Notes under the pieces: model-generated | Told to the model about the DNA's origin: nothing | Databases searched by the model: none | The model's input: only the letters and a program-made list of their open reading frames with translations | NCBI GenBank assembly: GCA_002506745.1 | Contig: DAYE01000098.1 | Span: forward strand, 2,430 to 16,688 | DNA length: 14,259 nt | Origin: Euryarchaeota archaeon UBA33 | GTDB taxonomy: Archaea > Thermoplasmatota > E2 > DHVEG-1 | Direction of reading: 5' to 3' | Shown: positions 1 through 5,813 of the stretch, in pieces | How the letters are laid out: the number at the start of each line of letters is the position of its first letter | Position numbering within the stretch: position 1 is the first letter of the stretch | Made by a program: the position numbers and the translations under genes

Positions 1-778
1 TTTTTTCAGCTTTTATTTTATTATACTCTGTTAATAGTTCAGGATGTTCATAGATATAATCTGCAATAAATCGTCTGATACGACAAATGGAGATCGGCTC
101 ATCGATATCTTTCCTGTTGCAGTCTGTTTCGCAGGGGTGATAACAGATACGGCCCAGTGATCCTGGGATCGGGATGGTCTCTTTGATAAGTTCAAAAGCC
201 TCTGCGAATTTCTCTTGAGCTGCAAGTGCGACAAATCCATGCGCGTTTAACCCGGCAGGACAGGCGATTCTACAGGGGGATGTGCCTTCGTTTTTCGTAA
301 TAGCGAAGATATTGGGTATCGCCTGTGGGAATGGCTGATAAATCGCTTTATGCGTCGTCAGCCCCTCATCGAACTCAGATCGCATAGACACGGGACAATG
401 CAGGACACAATCTCCACACCCGTTACATTTCCCAAGGTCAACGAACCGAGGATATTTTTTTAAGGTGACATGGAAGTTGCCGACCTCTCCTACGACATCG
501 GTGACCTCCGCGTTGGTGATAATGCTGATATTCTGATGTCGTCCGGTGTACACGAGTTTTGGGGCAAGGATGCACATCGCACAGTCGTTTGTTGGGAATG
601 TTTTATCAAGCTGTGTCATCGTACCGCCGATGGATAACCCACGGTCTACGATGTACACCTTGAATCCAGCATCGGCGAGATCAAGGGATGATTGGATGCC
701 AGAGATGCCTCCGCCTATGACTAAGACTGATCCGTGTTTATGGGCAGAGGTGACCTGATGTTTTTTCTCTTTACTCAT
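1..778 (-). CDS. HdrA-like / NfnB(GltD)-like chimeric flavoprotein, 3' part beyond left edge
   Basis: The frame is open from an ATG at 778 to the left edge, giving 259 visible residues with no stop. Residues 17-110 form an HdrA-type FAD Rossmann region: IGGGISGIQ at 21-29, then GGTMTQLDKTFPT and CAMC. A ferredoxin motif CNGCGDCVLHCP spans 118-129, followed by the HdrA signature PFPQAIP. Where HdrA would carry its second inserted cluster, the protein changes to a glutamate-synthase-beta/NfnB-type N-terminal domain: CRIACPAGLNAHGF from 169, then GRICYHPCETDC near 209-220 and a C at 232 before RRFIADY. An NAD(P)H-binding flavin domain would be expected beyond the edge. The HdrA N-terminal domain of about 140 residues is absent. 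The gene starts 11 bases after hdrA stops, so it is operonic with hdrCBA. The likely role is to pass electrons between NAD(P)H or ferredoxin and the Hdr complex. The domain reading is firm; the partner is inferred. Confidence 0.85.
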   Translation of the reverse strand, partial: MSKEKKHQVTSAHKHGSVLVIGGGISGIQSSLDLADAGFKVYIVDRGLSIGGTMTQLDKTFPTNDCAMCILAPKLVYTGRHQNISIITNAEVTDVVGEVGNFHVTLKKYPRFVDLGKCNGCGDCVLHCPVSMRSEFDEGLTTHKAIYQPFPQAIPNIFAITKNEGTSPCRIACPAGLNAHGFVALAAQEKFAEAFELIKETIPIPGSLGRICYHPCETDCNRKDIDEPISICRIRRFIADYIYEHPELLTEYNKIKAEK

Positions 779-789
779 ACTCGTAAGAC

Positions 790-2748
790 TCACATGATGT
801 CGTCTACCATATTGAGGAGTTGTTTCTTTGTGAAATTCTTATGGATCGATGCGTTACTGGGACAGGCAGCGATGCAGCCACCACATCCAGCACACAATGC
901 ATCGTTGACTTCAGCTATCCGTTTTCGCTCGTTCAGCGTCCGTGCCTCGTATGGGCAGACTTCGACGCAGATGCCACACCCGGTGCAGATATCCTCATCA
1001 ACCATTGCGATCAATGGGTCTATCTCCAGTTCGTCTTGGGAGAGGATCGTCGCTGCGCGTGACGCTGCTGCACTTGCTTGTGAGACAGTATCTTGGATGT
1101 CTTTTGGTGCCTGGCAGCATCCGGCGATGAAAATCCCATTCACGAATGTGTCTACCGGCCGGAGTTTCGGATGAGCCTCAAGGAAGAACCCATCGCCGCT
1201 TAAGGTTAAATGAAGGAGTCGTGCAAACTGTGTTGTATCCTTTCGAGGCATCATTGCGGGGACAAGAACAACCATATCGGTTTTTATTTCAAACAACTTA
1301 CTTGTTGTCGTATCAAATATGTCGATTTTGAGATGGTCCTTCATAGTCCTTACTTCTGAGGGACGGCCACGGAACATGTTCGTATGAAGACCTCGGACCT
1401 TGCGGTAGAATTCCTCATAGCCTTTTCCGAAGGACCTAAAGTCATTGTAACAGACGTTGATCTCGATGTCCTCACCGAGCTTCTCTCGCAGCAGGTAGAC
1501 TTGTTTTAACGCAGTCATACACCCGATGCGGCAGCACCATGTGCATTGGGTCTCATCACGAGAGCCGACACAGAGGATGAAGGTGACACTCTTTGGCTTC
1601 TGCTGGTTTGATGGACGCAGGATTTCTCCCTTGGTTGGTCCGGAAGAGCTGATTAATCGCTCCAGTTCCAGAGTCGTGACGACATCAGGTGATTGGTCAT
1701 ATCCATATTCATAGACTAAGGTAGGATCCATGACATCATATCCGGTTGCGACCACGATCGCACCGACTTTTCGTTCGATGATTTCTTCTTTTTGATCAAA
1801 AGTAATTGCATTTTGTACACATGCTTTTTTGCACAGTGGTTCGTCCCCGCATTTACCTTTGGTGAGAAACAGACATTTCTTGTCATCGATGACATATTTC
1901 AAGGGCACTGCTTGTGGAAACGGCATGTATGCGGCTCCTCGCTTTCCCATTCCCTGGTTAAATTCACTGACGATGCGGTCCTTGAGACGACAGGCAGCAG
2001 CACAATCACCGCACCCTGTGCATTTGTCAACATCCACATAGCGTGGTTTCTTTTTTATTTTCACGGTGTAATTACCAATGCTTCCTTCGATACTAACGAT
2101 CTCCGCATAACTCAATAGTTCGATGTTCTCATGATTGGCGACTTCCATCATTTTTGGAGTAAGAATGCAGGAGGAACAATCAAGGGTCGGGAAGGTTTTA
2201 TCCAACTGTGCCATATGTCCCCCGATGCTCGGGTCGCGTTCCACGAGATGGACTTTGAATCCGTCATCGGCAAGATCAAGGGATGTCTGAATACCTGCGA
2301 TGCCACCCCCGATAACGAGTGCCTCAGGGATTACTTTTAATGTTGATGGTTTCAATGGCTCCAGTGAAAGTGCTTTGGATACAGAACTACGAACTAGAAA
2401 TTTCGCTTTCTCGGTCGCTTGCCCCTTGTTGCTATGCGCCCAGGAGCATTGCTCACGGATATTTGAGATCTCCACTCGATAGGGGTTCACTCCGCCGTCA
2501 TTGGCGACACGTCGGAAAGTATGTTCATGCATCCGTGGGGAGCAGGATGCGATGACCACGCCGTCAAGCTTGAATTCCTTGATTGTATCCTTGATGAGGG
2601 TGGCGCCCACATCAGAACACATGTATTTGTATTCCTTTGCGACCACGACACCATTCAGTTGACTGGCGTACTCGGCGAGTGCTTTGACATCGACGTTCTG
2701 TGCGATGTTGATTCCGCAATGACAGACGAACACGCCGATGCGACGCAT
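790..2748 (-). CDS. hdrA: Soluble heterodisulfide reductase subunit A (HdrA), electron-bifurcating flavoprotein
   Basis: This 652-residue protein has the full length of HdrA, the FAD and multi-[4Fe-4S] subunit that splits electron pairs in cytoplasmic HdrABC complexes. The N-terminal domain carries VCHCGINI (6-14), CSPRMHEHTF (69-78) and REQCSWAH. The FAD Rossmann motif GGGIAGIQ is at 147-154, followed by GGHMAQLDKTFPTLDC. An inserted ferredoxin has CTGCGDCAAAC (243-253), PFPQAVP, and a second cluster with C292, C300, C306 and C310. Two C-terminal [4Fe-4S] motifs are CTGCGICVEVCP (588-599) and CAGCGGCIAACP (619-630). The start ATG overlaps the hdrB stop by one base and is preceded by GGAGG at 2763-2759, so the start is secure. 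The odd part is the cluster motif at 393-410, CVGSRDE followed by CTWCCRIGCM. The common HdrA form, as I recall it, ends YCSRVCC. Here the penultimate Cys is Gly and the usual Ser is Cys. The natural disulfide substrate is not shown by the sequence. Confidence 0.95.
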   Translation of the reverse strand: MRRIGVFVCHCGINIAQNVDVKALAEYASQLNGVVVAKEYKYMCSDVGATLIKDTIKEFKLDGVVIASCSPRMHEHTFRRVANDGGVNPYRVEISNIREQCSWAHSNKGQATEKAKFLVRSSVSKALSLEPLKPSTLKVIPEALVIGGGIAGIQTSLDLADDGFKVHLVERDPSIGGHMAQLDKTFPTLDCSSCILTPKMMEVANHENIELLSYAEIVSIEGSIGNYTVKIKKKPRYVDVDKCTGCGDCAAACRLKDRIVSEFNQGMGKRGAAYMPFPQAVPLKYVIDDKKCLFLTKGKCGDEPLCKKACVQNAITFDQKEEIIERKVGAIVVATGYDVMDPTLVYEYGYDQSPDVVTTLELERLISSSGPTKGEILRPSNQQKPKSVTFILCVGSRDETQCTWCCRIGCMTALKQVYLLREKLGEDIEINVCYNDFRSFGKGYEEFYRKVRGLHTNMFRGRPSEVRTMKDHLKIDIFDTTTSKLFEIKTDMVVLVPAMMPRKDTTQFARLLHLTLSGDGFFLEAHPKLRPVDTFVNGIFIAGCCQAPKDIQDTVSQASAAASRAATILSQDELEIDPLIAMVDEDICTGCGICVEVCPYEARTLNERKRIAEVNDALCAGCGGCIAACPSNASIHKNFTKKQLLNMVDDIM

Positions 2749-3626
2749 TACTTCGCAGCCTCCAACTGGAGTTTCTCGACAGGGCTCAGATTCAGGTCTA
2801 AACCGAGTTTCTCCGCAGATAATCCAAATGCGACTCCGAGCAATTGAGTGAGGTAGACGACCGGGACATCAAGCTTTGCTGCAACAGTCTCTCCTGCTTT
2901 GGTTTGTCTGGAATCGAACATCTTGTGACACCATGGACAGACATCAACGAGGCCTTGGATTCCTTGTTCTTGGATCGCTTGGAGTTTCTGACCTGTTTTT
3001 GTCAGCGCAGACTCTGGGAGGTTCGCAAGTAAAGGTGCTCCGCAACAATCAAGTTTCTGTGGATAGTTCACTGGTTCAGCACCGAGTGCTTTGAGTATTG
3101 CTTCTATCTTCTGAGGGTTTTCTGAGTCGTCCGGCCGACCAAGTTCCCGGGGTCGGAGGATATGACAACCGTAATGTACTGCGATTTTTACGCCCTGTAA
3201 TGGTTTTTTGACATGTTCCTTAATCTTTTGGACTCCGATTTCATCATGTAAGAGGTCGACGGTATGGACAATATGCCTTTTCTCTGTGTAGGCGAGATCC
3301 TCTGCAACAAGCATATCGTTGATACGATCTTTCATCGCGGGGTTCTTTTCAAGGATATGTTGGCATTCCGTTAGCGCGAGATGACACATCGCGCAGGGAA
3401 CAAAAAGGTCGAGATGATGTTTCTGGGCGATCGCAAGGTTTCGTGCGGAAAGATACAAGGTGAGCAGTTGGTTGACGCTCTTCATCGGTTCCCCGCAACA
3501 GGAGAACCCTTCCACATCAACAAGCTCCACGTCTAGTAGGGGGAGTGTTTCTCTGATTGATAGCTCATAGGCGTACTGCTCTGTGGGCATCAGACAACCG
3601 GGAAATAACGCGTATTTCTTCTTCAT
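2748..3626 (-). CDS. hdrB: Heterodisulfide reductase subunit B (HdrB), two CCG domains
   Basis: This 292-residue protein matches the usual HdrB length. Both CCG (cysteine-rich) domains are intact. The first has C11, C43-C44 (FSCCGEP) and C78/C81 (CAMC). The second has C154, C194-C195 (LDCCGAP) and C230/C233 (CPWC). In HdrB these bind the two noncubane [4Fe-4S] clusters where the disulfide is reduced. No cysteine of the set is missing. I place the start at the ATG at 3626, giving MKKKYALFPGC. It lies 5 bases after the hdrC stop and follows AAGGT at 3641-3637. The frame runs further upstream to 3932, but that stretch lies inside hdrC and does not look like protein. The gene is coupled to hdrA by a one-base stop/start overlap. 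The substrate (CoM-S-S-CoB or another disulfide) cannot be told from sequence. Confidence 0.95.
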   Translation of the reverse strand: MKKKYALFPGCLMPTEQYAYELSIRETLPLLDVELVDVEGFSCCGEPMKSVNQLLTLYLSARNLAIAQKHHLDLFVPCAMCHLALTECQHILEKNPAMKDRINDMLVAEDLAYTEKRHIVHTVDLLHDEIGVQKIKEHVKKPLQGVKIAVHYGCHILRPRELGRPDDSENPQKIEAILKALGAEPVNYPQKLDCCGAPLLANLPESALTKTGQKLQAIQEQGIQGLVDVCPWCHKMFDSRQTKAGETVAAKLDVPVVYLTQLLGVAFGLSAEKLGLDLNLSPVEKLQLEAAK

Positions 3627-3631
3627 CGTGC

Positions 3632-4159
3632 TTATACCTTTTCCATTGCGATTTTCATGATTCCTGCTTGGAACTTTGCGACATCTGTTGGCTTTGAAAG
3701 AGGAGGAAGTCCGAGTTCTTCTCGTTTCACTGTTTTGTTCGTTCGTGTCGTTGTTTGTTGGATGTCTTGGATCAATCCTATGGAGAGTATTGATTGGAGC
3801 ATGGCTGTGTATTTTCCCGGGATCTGTTTTCCATTGGCTACCGCTATATTCTTTAAAGCAAACAAAATCTCTACAGGGGCGACTCGTTGCGGACAGCGCT
3901 CTCGGCATTTCAGGCAGGTCATGCAGGTCCAAATGACATCAGCGTTGACCAGTTCGTTGATTAATCCTCTTTTGAGAAGAGCGACGATTTTATGAGGCTC
4001 CAGTTCGAGGAGTTTGTGTGCCTCGCAGCCGGAGGTGCATCGAGCGCATTGGAAACAATAGTCTGAGATTTCGTCTTGGAGTTTTGTGAGCCGATCGTTT
4101 AGTTCTTTTCTTTGCTCAGACTGAGGTTCCCCCATAGAAGTCAAGTCGATGATGCTCAT
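3632..4159 (-). CDS. hdrC: Heterodisulfide reductase subunit C (HdrC), two [4Fe-4S] ferredoxin
   Basis: This 175-residue iron-sulfur protein wires HdrA to HdrB. Two classical [4Fe-4S] motifs are visible: CFQCARCTSGC (C35, C38, C41, C45) and CMTCLKCRERCP (C79, C82, C85, C89), with the HdrC-type helix EPHKIVALLKRGL between them. The length is typical of soluble HdrC, and there are no membrane segments, so a cytoplasmic HdrABC rather than HdrDE is indicated. It is the first gene of the leftward operon. The ATG at 4159 has only a weak ribosome site (GTGAG about 5 bases before). A second in-frame ATG at 4135 is possible but has no better site. A TATA element and a 14-bp palindrome lie 25-48 bases before the start. 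Confidence 0.93.
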   Translation of the reverse strand: MSIIDLTSMGEPQSEQRKELNDRLTKLQDEISDYCFQCARCTSGCEAHKLLELEPHKIVALLKRGLINELVNADVIWTCMTCLKCRERCPQRVAPVEILFALKNIAVANGKQIPGKYTAMLQSILSIGLIQDIQQTTTRTNKTVKREELGLPPLSKPTDVAKFQAGIMKIAMEKV

Positions 4160-4183
4160 TTCTGTCTCACTCTATATAATAAA

Positions 4184-4197
4184 TTAACAATTGTTAA
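4184..4197. promoter_or_regulatory. Perfect 14-bp palindrome, candidate operator of the hdr operon
   Basis: TTAACAATTGTTAA is a perfect inverted repeat with no spacer. It lies immediately downstream of the TATA element at 4199-4206 (minus strand) and just upstream of the predicted transcript start. A repressor bound there would block the transcription machinery, as archaeal winged-helix or HTH repressors commonly do. No regulator gene is in the window. I see no second exact copy near the malic enzyme or hydrogenase genes. Confidence 0.4.
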
Positions 4198-4198
4198 C

Positions 4199-4206
4199 TA
4201 TATATA
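4199..4206 (-). promoter_or_regulatory. TATA element of the hdrCBA operon
   Basis: TATATATA stands 40-47 bases before the hdrC ATG on the minus strand. Archaeal spacing of about 25 bases would put the transcript start near 4177, leaving a leader of roughly 18 bases. A second AT-rich block at 4172-4183 is closer, but it would start the transcript inside hdrC, so I prefer the upstream one. This is position and composition evidence only. Confidence 0.5.
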
Positions 4207-4315
4207 CTTTTCCGACTTCTTTGCAGAGAGTTTATCCGAATACCATATTTAAAACTATCAATAATTTAATCAGATTCTTTTCATCATACCAAATGCTGTG
4301 AATTAATATAGCAAA

Positions 4316-4348
4316 ATGCGATATCTCCGCCGTGGGGGTTTGTCATGA
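4316..4348 (+). other. Ten-codon upstream frame ([10 protein letters not shown]) overlapping the malic enzyme start
   Basis: An ATG at 4316 opens ten codons ending in TGA at 4346-4348. The stop overlaps the malic enzyme ATG in the form ATGA, the typical arrangement of translationally coupled archaeal genes. The GGGGG of codons 7-8 also serves as the ribosome site for the malic enzyme. There is no good ribosome site before this ATG. It could be a leader peptide or chance. I include it only as a visible frame. Confidence 0.2.
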
Positions 4349-5694
4349 AACAAATCAACGAAAAACAACTTCTTGAAAAAGCAAATAAACCAGGAAAAGA
4401 CGCAATGAAATTACATCCGTTCTACCATGGAAAAATCGAGGTAATCCCAAAATGCAGAATAAAAGACTTCCAAGACTTCGCAATCTGGTACACCCCAGGT
4501 GTTGCAGAACCATGCAAAGAAATCCAAAAACACCCACTCAAAGTCTATGATTATACAAATAAATGGAATACCGTTGCAGTCGTCAGCGACGGCACCCGCG
4601 TACTAGGCCTCGGCGACATCGGGCCTGAAGCAGCACTGCCCGTCATGGAGGGAAAATCACTCCTCTTCAAATATCTCGGAGGCGTCGATGCCTACCCGAT
4701 TTGTCTGAATACAAAAAATCCAGATGAAATCATCCAAGCGGTCAAATGGCTCAAACCAAGCTTTGGTGGCATCAACCTTGAGGATATCGAAAAACCAAAA
4801 TGCTTCTACATCCTCAACCGACTCAGAAAAGAAATGGACATCCCCGTCTGGCATGACGACCAGCAGGGAACGGCAACCATTGTCACCGCAGGAGCAATAA
4901 ACGCCTTAAAAATCGTCGGAAAACCACTCGACAGCGCACTCGTCTCCATGGTCGGGGCTGGTGCAGCAAATATCGCTATCGCACGCGTGCTCATCGTAGC
5001 AGGCGTACAACAAAAAAACATCATCATGGCAGACAGCAAAGGCATCCTGCATACATCTCGAGAAGACCTTGAAAAAGAAAAAGAAAAAAACCCAGAAAAA
5101 TGGCAGATGTGCCTAAAATCCAACGCAGAAGGTCGTATAGGAAACCTTGCAGAAGCCATAAAAAATACAGATATCTGTATCGCGGCAAGCAAACCTGGTC
5201 CTGGGACGATCAAAAAGGAATGGATCTCTACAATGGCGGAGGATTCCATTGTCTTTGCCTCAGCAAACCCTGTGCCTGAGATCTGGCCATGGGAGGCAGA
5301 GGAAGCAGGAGCTAGGATCATCGCAACAGGACGATCAGATTTTCCCAACCAAATCAACAATTCCTTAGGATTCCCAGGTATCTTCCGAGGGACACTCGAT
5401 GTCCGAGCTGAGACCATCACCGATGAAATGTGCATTGCAGCAGCATATGAACTAGCAAAAACCGCAGAGGACACAGGTCTGAGTGATACATATATTGTAC
5501 CAACCATGGACTCATGGGAAGTCTTCCCCCGTGAGGCGGTCGCAGTAGGTTTAAAAGCGATTTCGCAAGGCATTGCACGGATAAAGCTATCCCGTCAGGA
5601 GCTATATGATCAAGCCATGTCCCTTATTAAAAAATCCAGGGATATCACGCAATCATTAATGAAGCATGGATTCATCACACAAGCCCCTGAGTAA
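4345..5694 (+). CDS. NAD(P)-dependent malic enzyme (oxaloacetate-decarboxylating), short form
   Basis: This enzyme oxidatively decarboxylates malate to pyruvate and CO2 with NAD(P)+ and a divalent metal. At 449 residues it is the short prokaryotic form without the C-terminal phosphotransacetylase-like domain of MaeB. Visible hallmarks are the catalytic-Tyr motif [10 protein letters not shown] (48-57), [13 protein letters not shown] (81-93), the catalytic Lys in MEGKSLLFK (101-109), the metal-binding acids in NLEDIE (144-149) and [10 protein letters not shown] (168-177), and the nucleotide-binding GAGAAN (204-209). FASANPVPE and the closing [10 protein letters not shown] region are also intact. 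The ATG at 4345 follows GGGGG at 4334-4338, so the start is sound. It is transcribed away from the hdr operon and is followed after 119 bases by the hydrogenase operon. This placement suggests it supplies or consumes NAD(P)H for the same redox pool. Coenzyme preference cannot be read reliably. Confidence 0.93.
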   Translation: MKQINEKQLLEKANKPGKDAMKLHPFYHGKIEVIPKCRIKDFQDFAIWYTPGVAEPCKEIQKHPLKVYDYTNKWNTVAVVSDGTRVLGLGDIGPEAALPVMEGKSLLFKYLGGVDAYPICLNTKNPDEIIQAVKWLKPSFGGINLEDIEKPKCFYILNRLRKEMDIPVWHDDQQGTATIVTAGAINALKIVGKPLDSALVSMVGAGAANIAIARVLIVAGVQQKNIIMADSKGILHTSREDLEKEKEKNPEKWQMCLKSNAEGRIGNLAEAIKNTDICIAASKPGPGTIKKEWISTMAEDSIVFASANPVPEIWPWEAEEAGARIIATGRSDFPNQINNSLGFPGIFRGTLDVRAETITDEMCIAAAYELAKTAEDTGLSDTYIVPTMDSWEVFPREAVAVGLKAISQGIARIKLSRQELYDQAMSLIKKSRDITQSLMKHGFITQAPE

Positions 5695-5730
5695 TCATGT
5701 TCTGACGAGCGTAACGGGAAATCAAAAACC

Positions 5731-5738
5731 TTAAATCA
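5731..5738 (+). promoter_or_regulatory. Possible TATA element of the hydrogenase operon
   Basis: TTAAATCA, within an A-rich stretch at 5719-5743, is the best TATA-like element between the malic enzyme stop and the hydrogenase start. Normal archaeal spacing would start the transcript near 5760, giving a leader of about 50 bases. The match is weak, and read-through from the malic enzyme gene is an equally good explanation, since no clear terminator separates the two. Confidence 0.3.
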
Positions 5739-5754
5739 AAATATCCGTTCACCG

Positions 5755-5801
5755 TTCTCGAGGCTATCTGATTATCAGAGTGCTTATCGCTTAGACGAGA
5801 A
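5755..5801 (+). promoter_or_regulatory. Nested inverted repeats in the hydrogenase leader
   Basis: TCTGAT-T-ATCAGA at 5767-5779 is a 13-base inverted repeat with one central base. It lies inside a wider pair, TTCTCG at 5755-5760 and CGAGAA at 5796-5801. The outer pair ends just before the AGGTG ribosome site at 5803-5807. The inner repeat could be an operator, or the whole could fold in the mRNA and affect access to the ribosome site. The inner repeat is certain as sequence; its role is guesswork. Confidence 0.3.
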
Positions 5802-5813
5802 AAGGTGTCTGAG

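Larger units (their letters stand above)
4160..4344. other. Divergent intergenic region between hdrC and malic enzyme genes
   Basis: These 185 bp are AT-rich and separate the leftward hdr operon from the rightward malic enzyme. Besides the hdr TATA element and palindrome, they hold two rightward TATA-like stretches, ATATTTAAAA at 4244-4253 and TTAATATA at 4303-4310. Either could serve the malic enzyme gene, and the sequence does not decide between them. A ten-codon frame sits just before the malic enzyme start. No RNA gene or long hairpin was seen. Confidence 0.5.

Noticed and set aside
734..1174. A 146-codon plus-strand frame opposite the end of hdrA.
   Set aside because: It is a shadow of the HdrA ferredoxin region, whose cysteine motifs are intact on the minus strand.
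3627..3932. An upstream extension of hdrB by about 102 codons, to an ATG at 3932.
   Set aside because: It lies wholly within hdrC, reads as Arg/Ser-rich non-family sequence, and HdrB proteins begin at the MKKKYALFPGC start at 3626, which has a ribosome site.
5074..5100. A Lys/Glu-rich A-tract in the malic enzyme gene as a simple repeat.
   Set aside because: It encodes a charged helix ([10 protein letters not shown]) that fits the fold. The repeat is imperfect and in frame.
4806..5573. A 255-codon open frame antisense to the malic enzyme.
   Set aside because: The malic enzyme motifs are intact on the plus strand. The antisense product is low-complexity, Ser/Ala-rich, and has no ribosome site or family resemblance.
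5805..5813. GTG at 5805 as the hydBG start.
   Set aside because: The GTG is itself part of the AGGTG ribosome site that serves the ATG at 5814.
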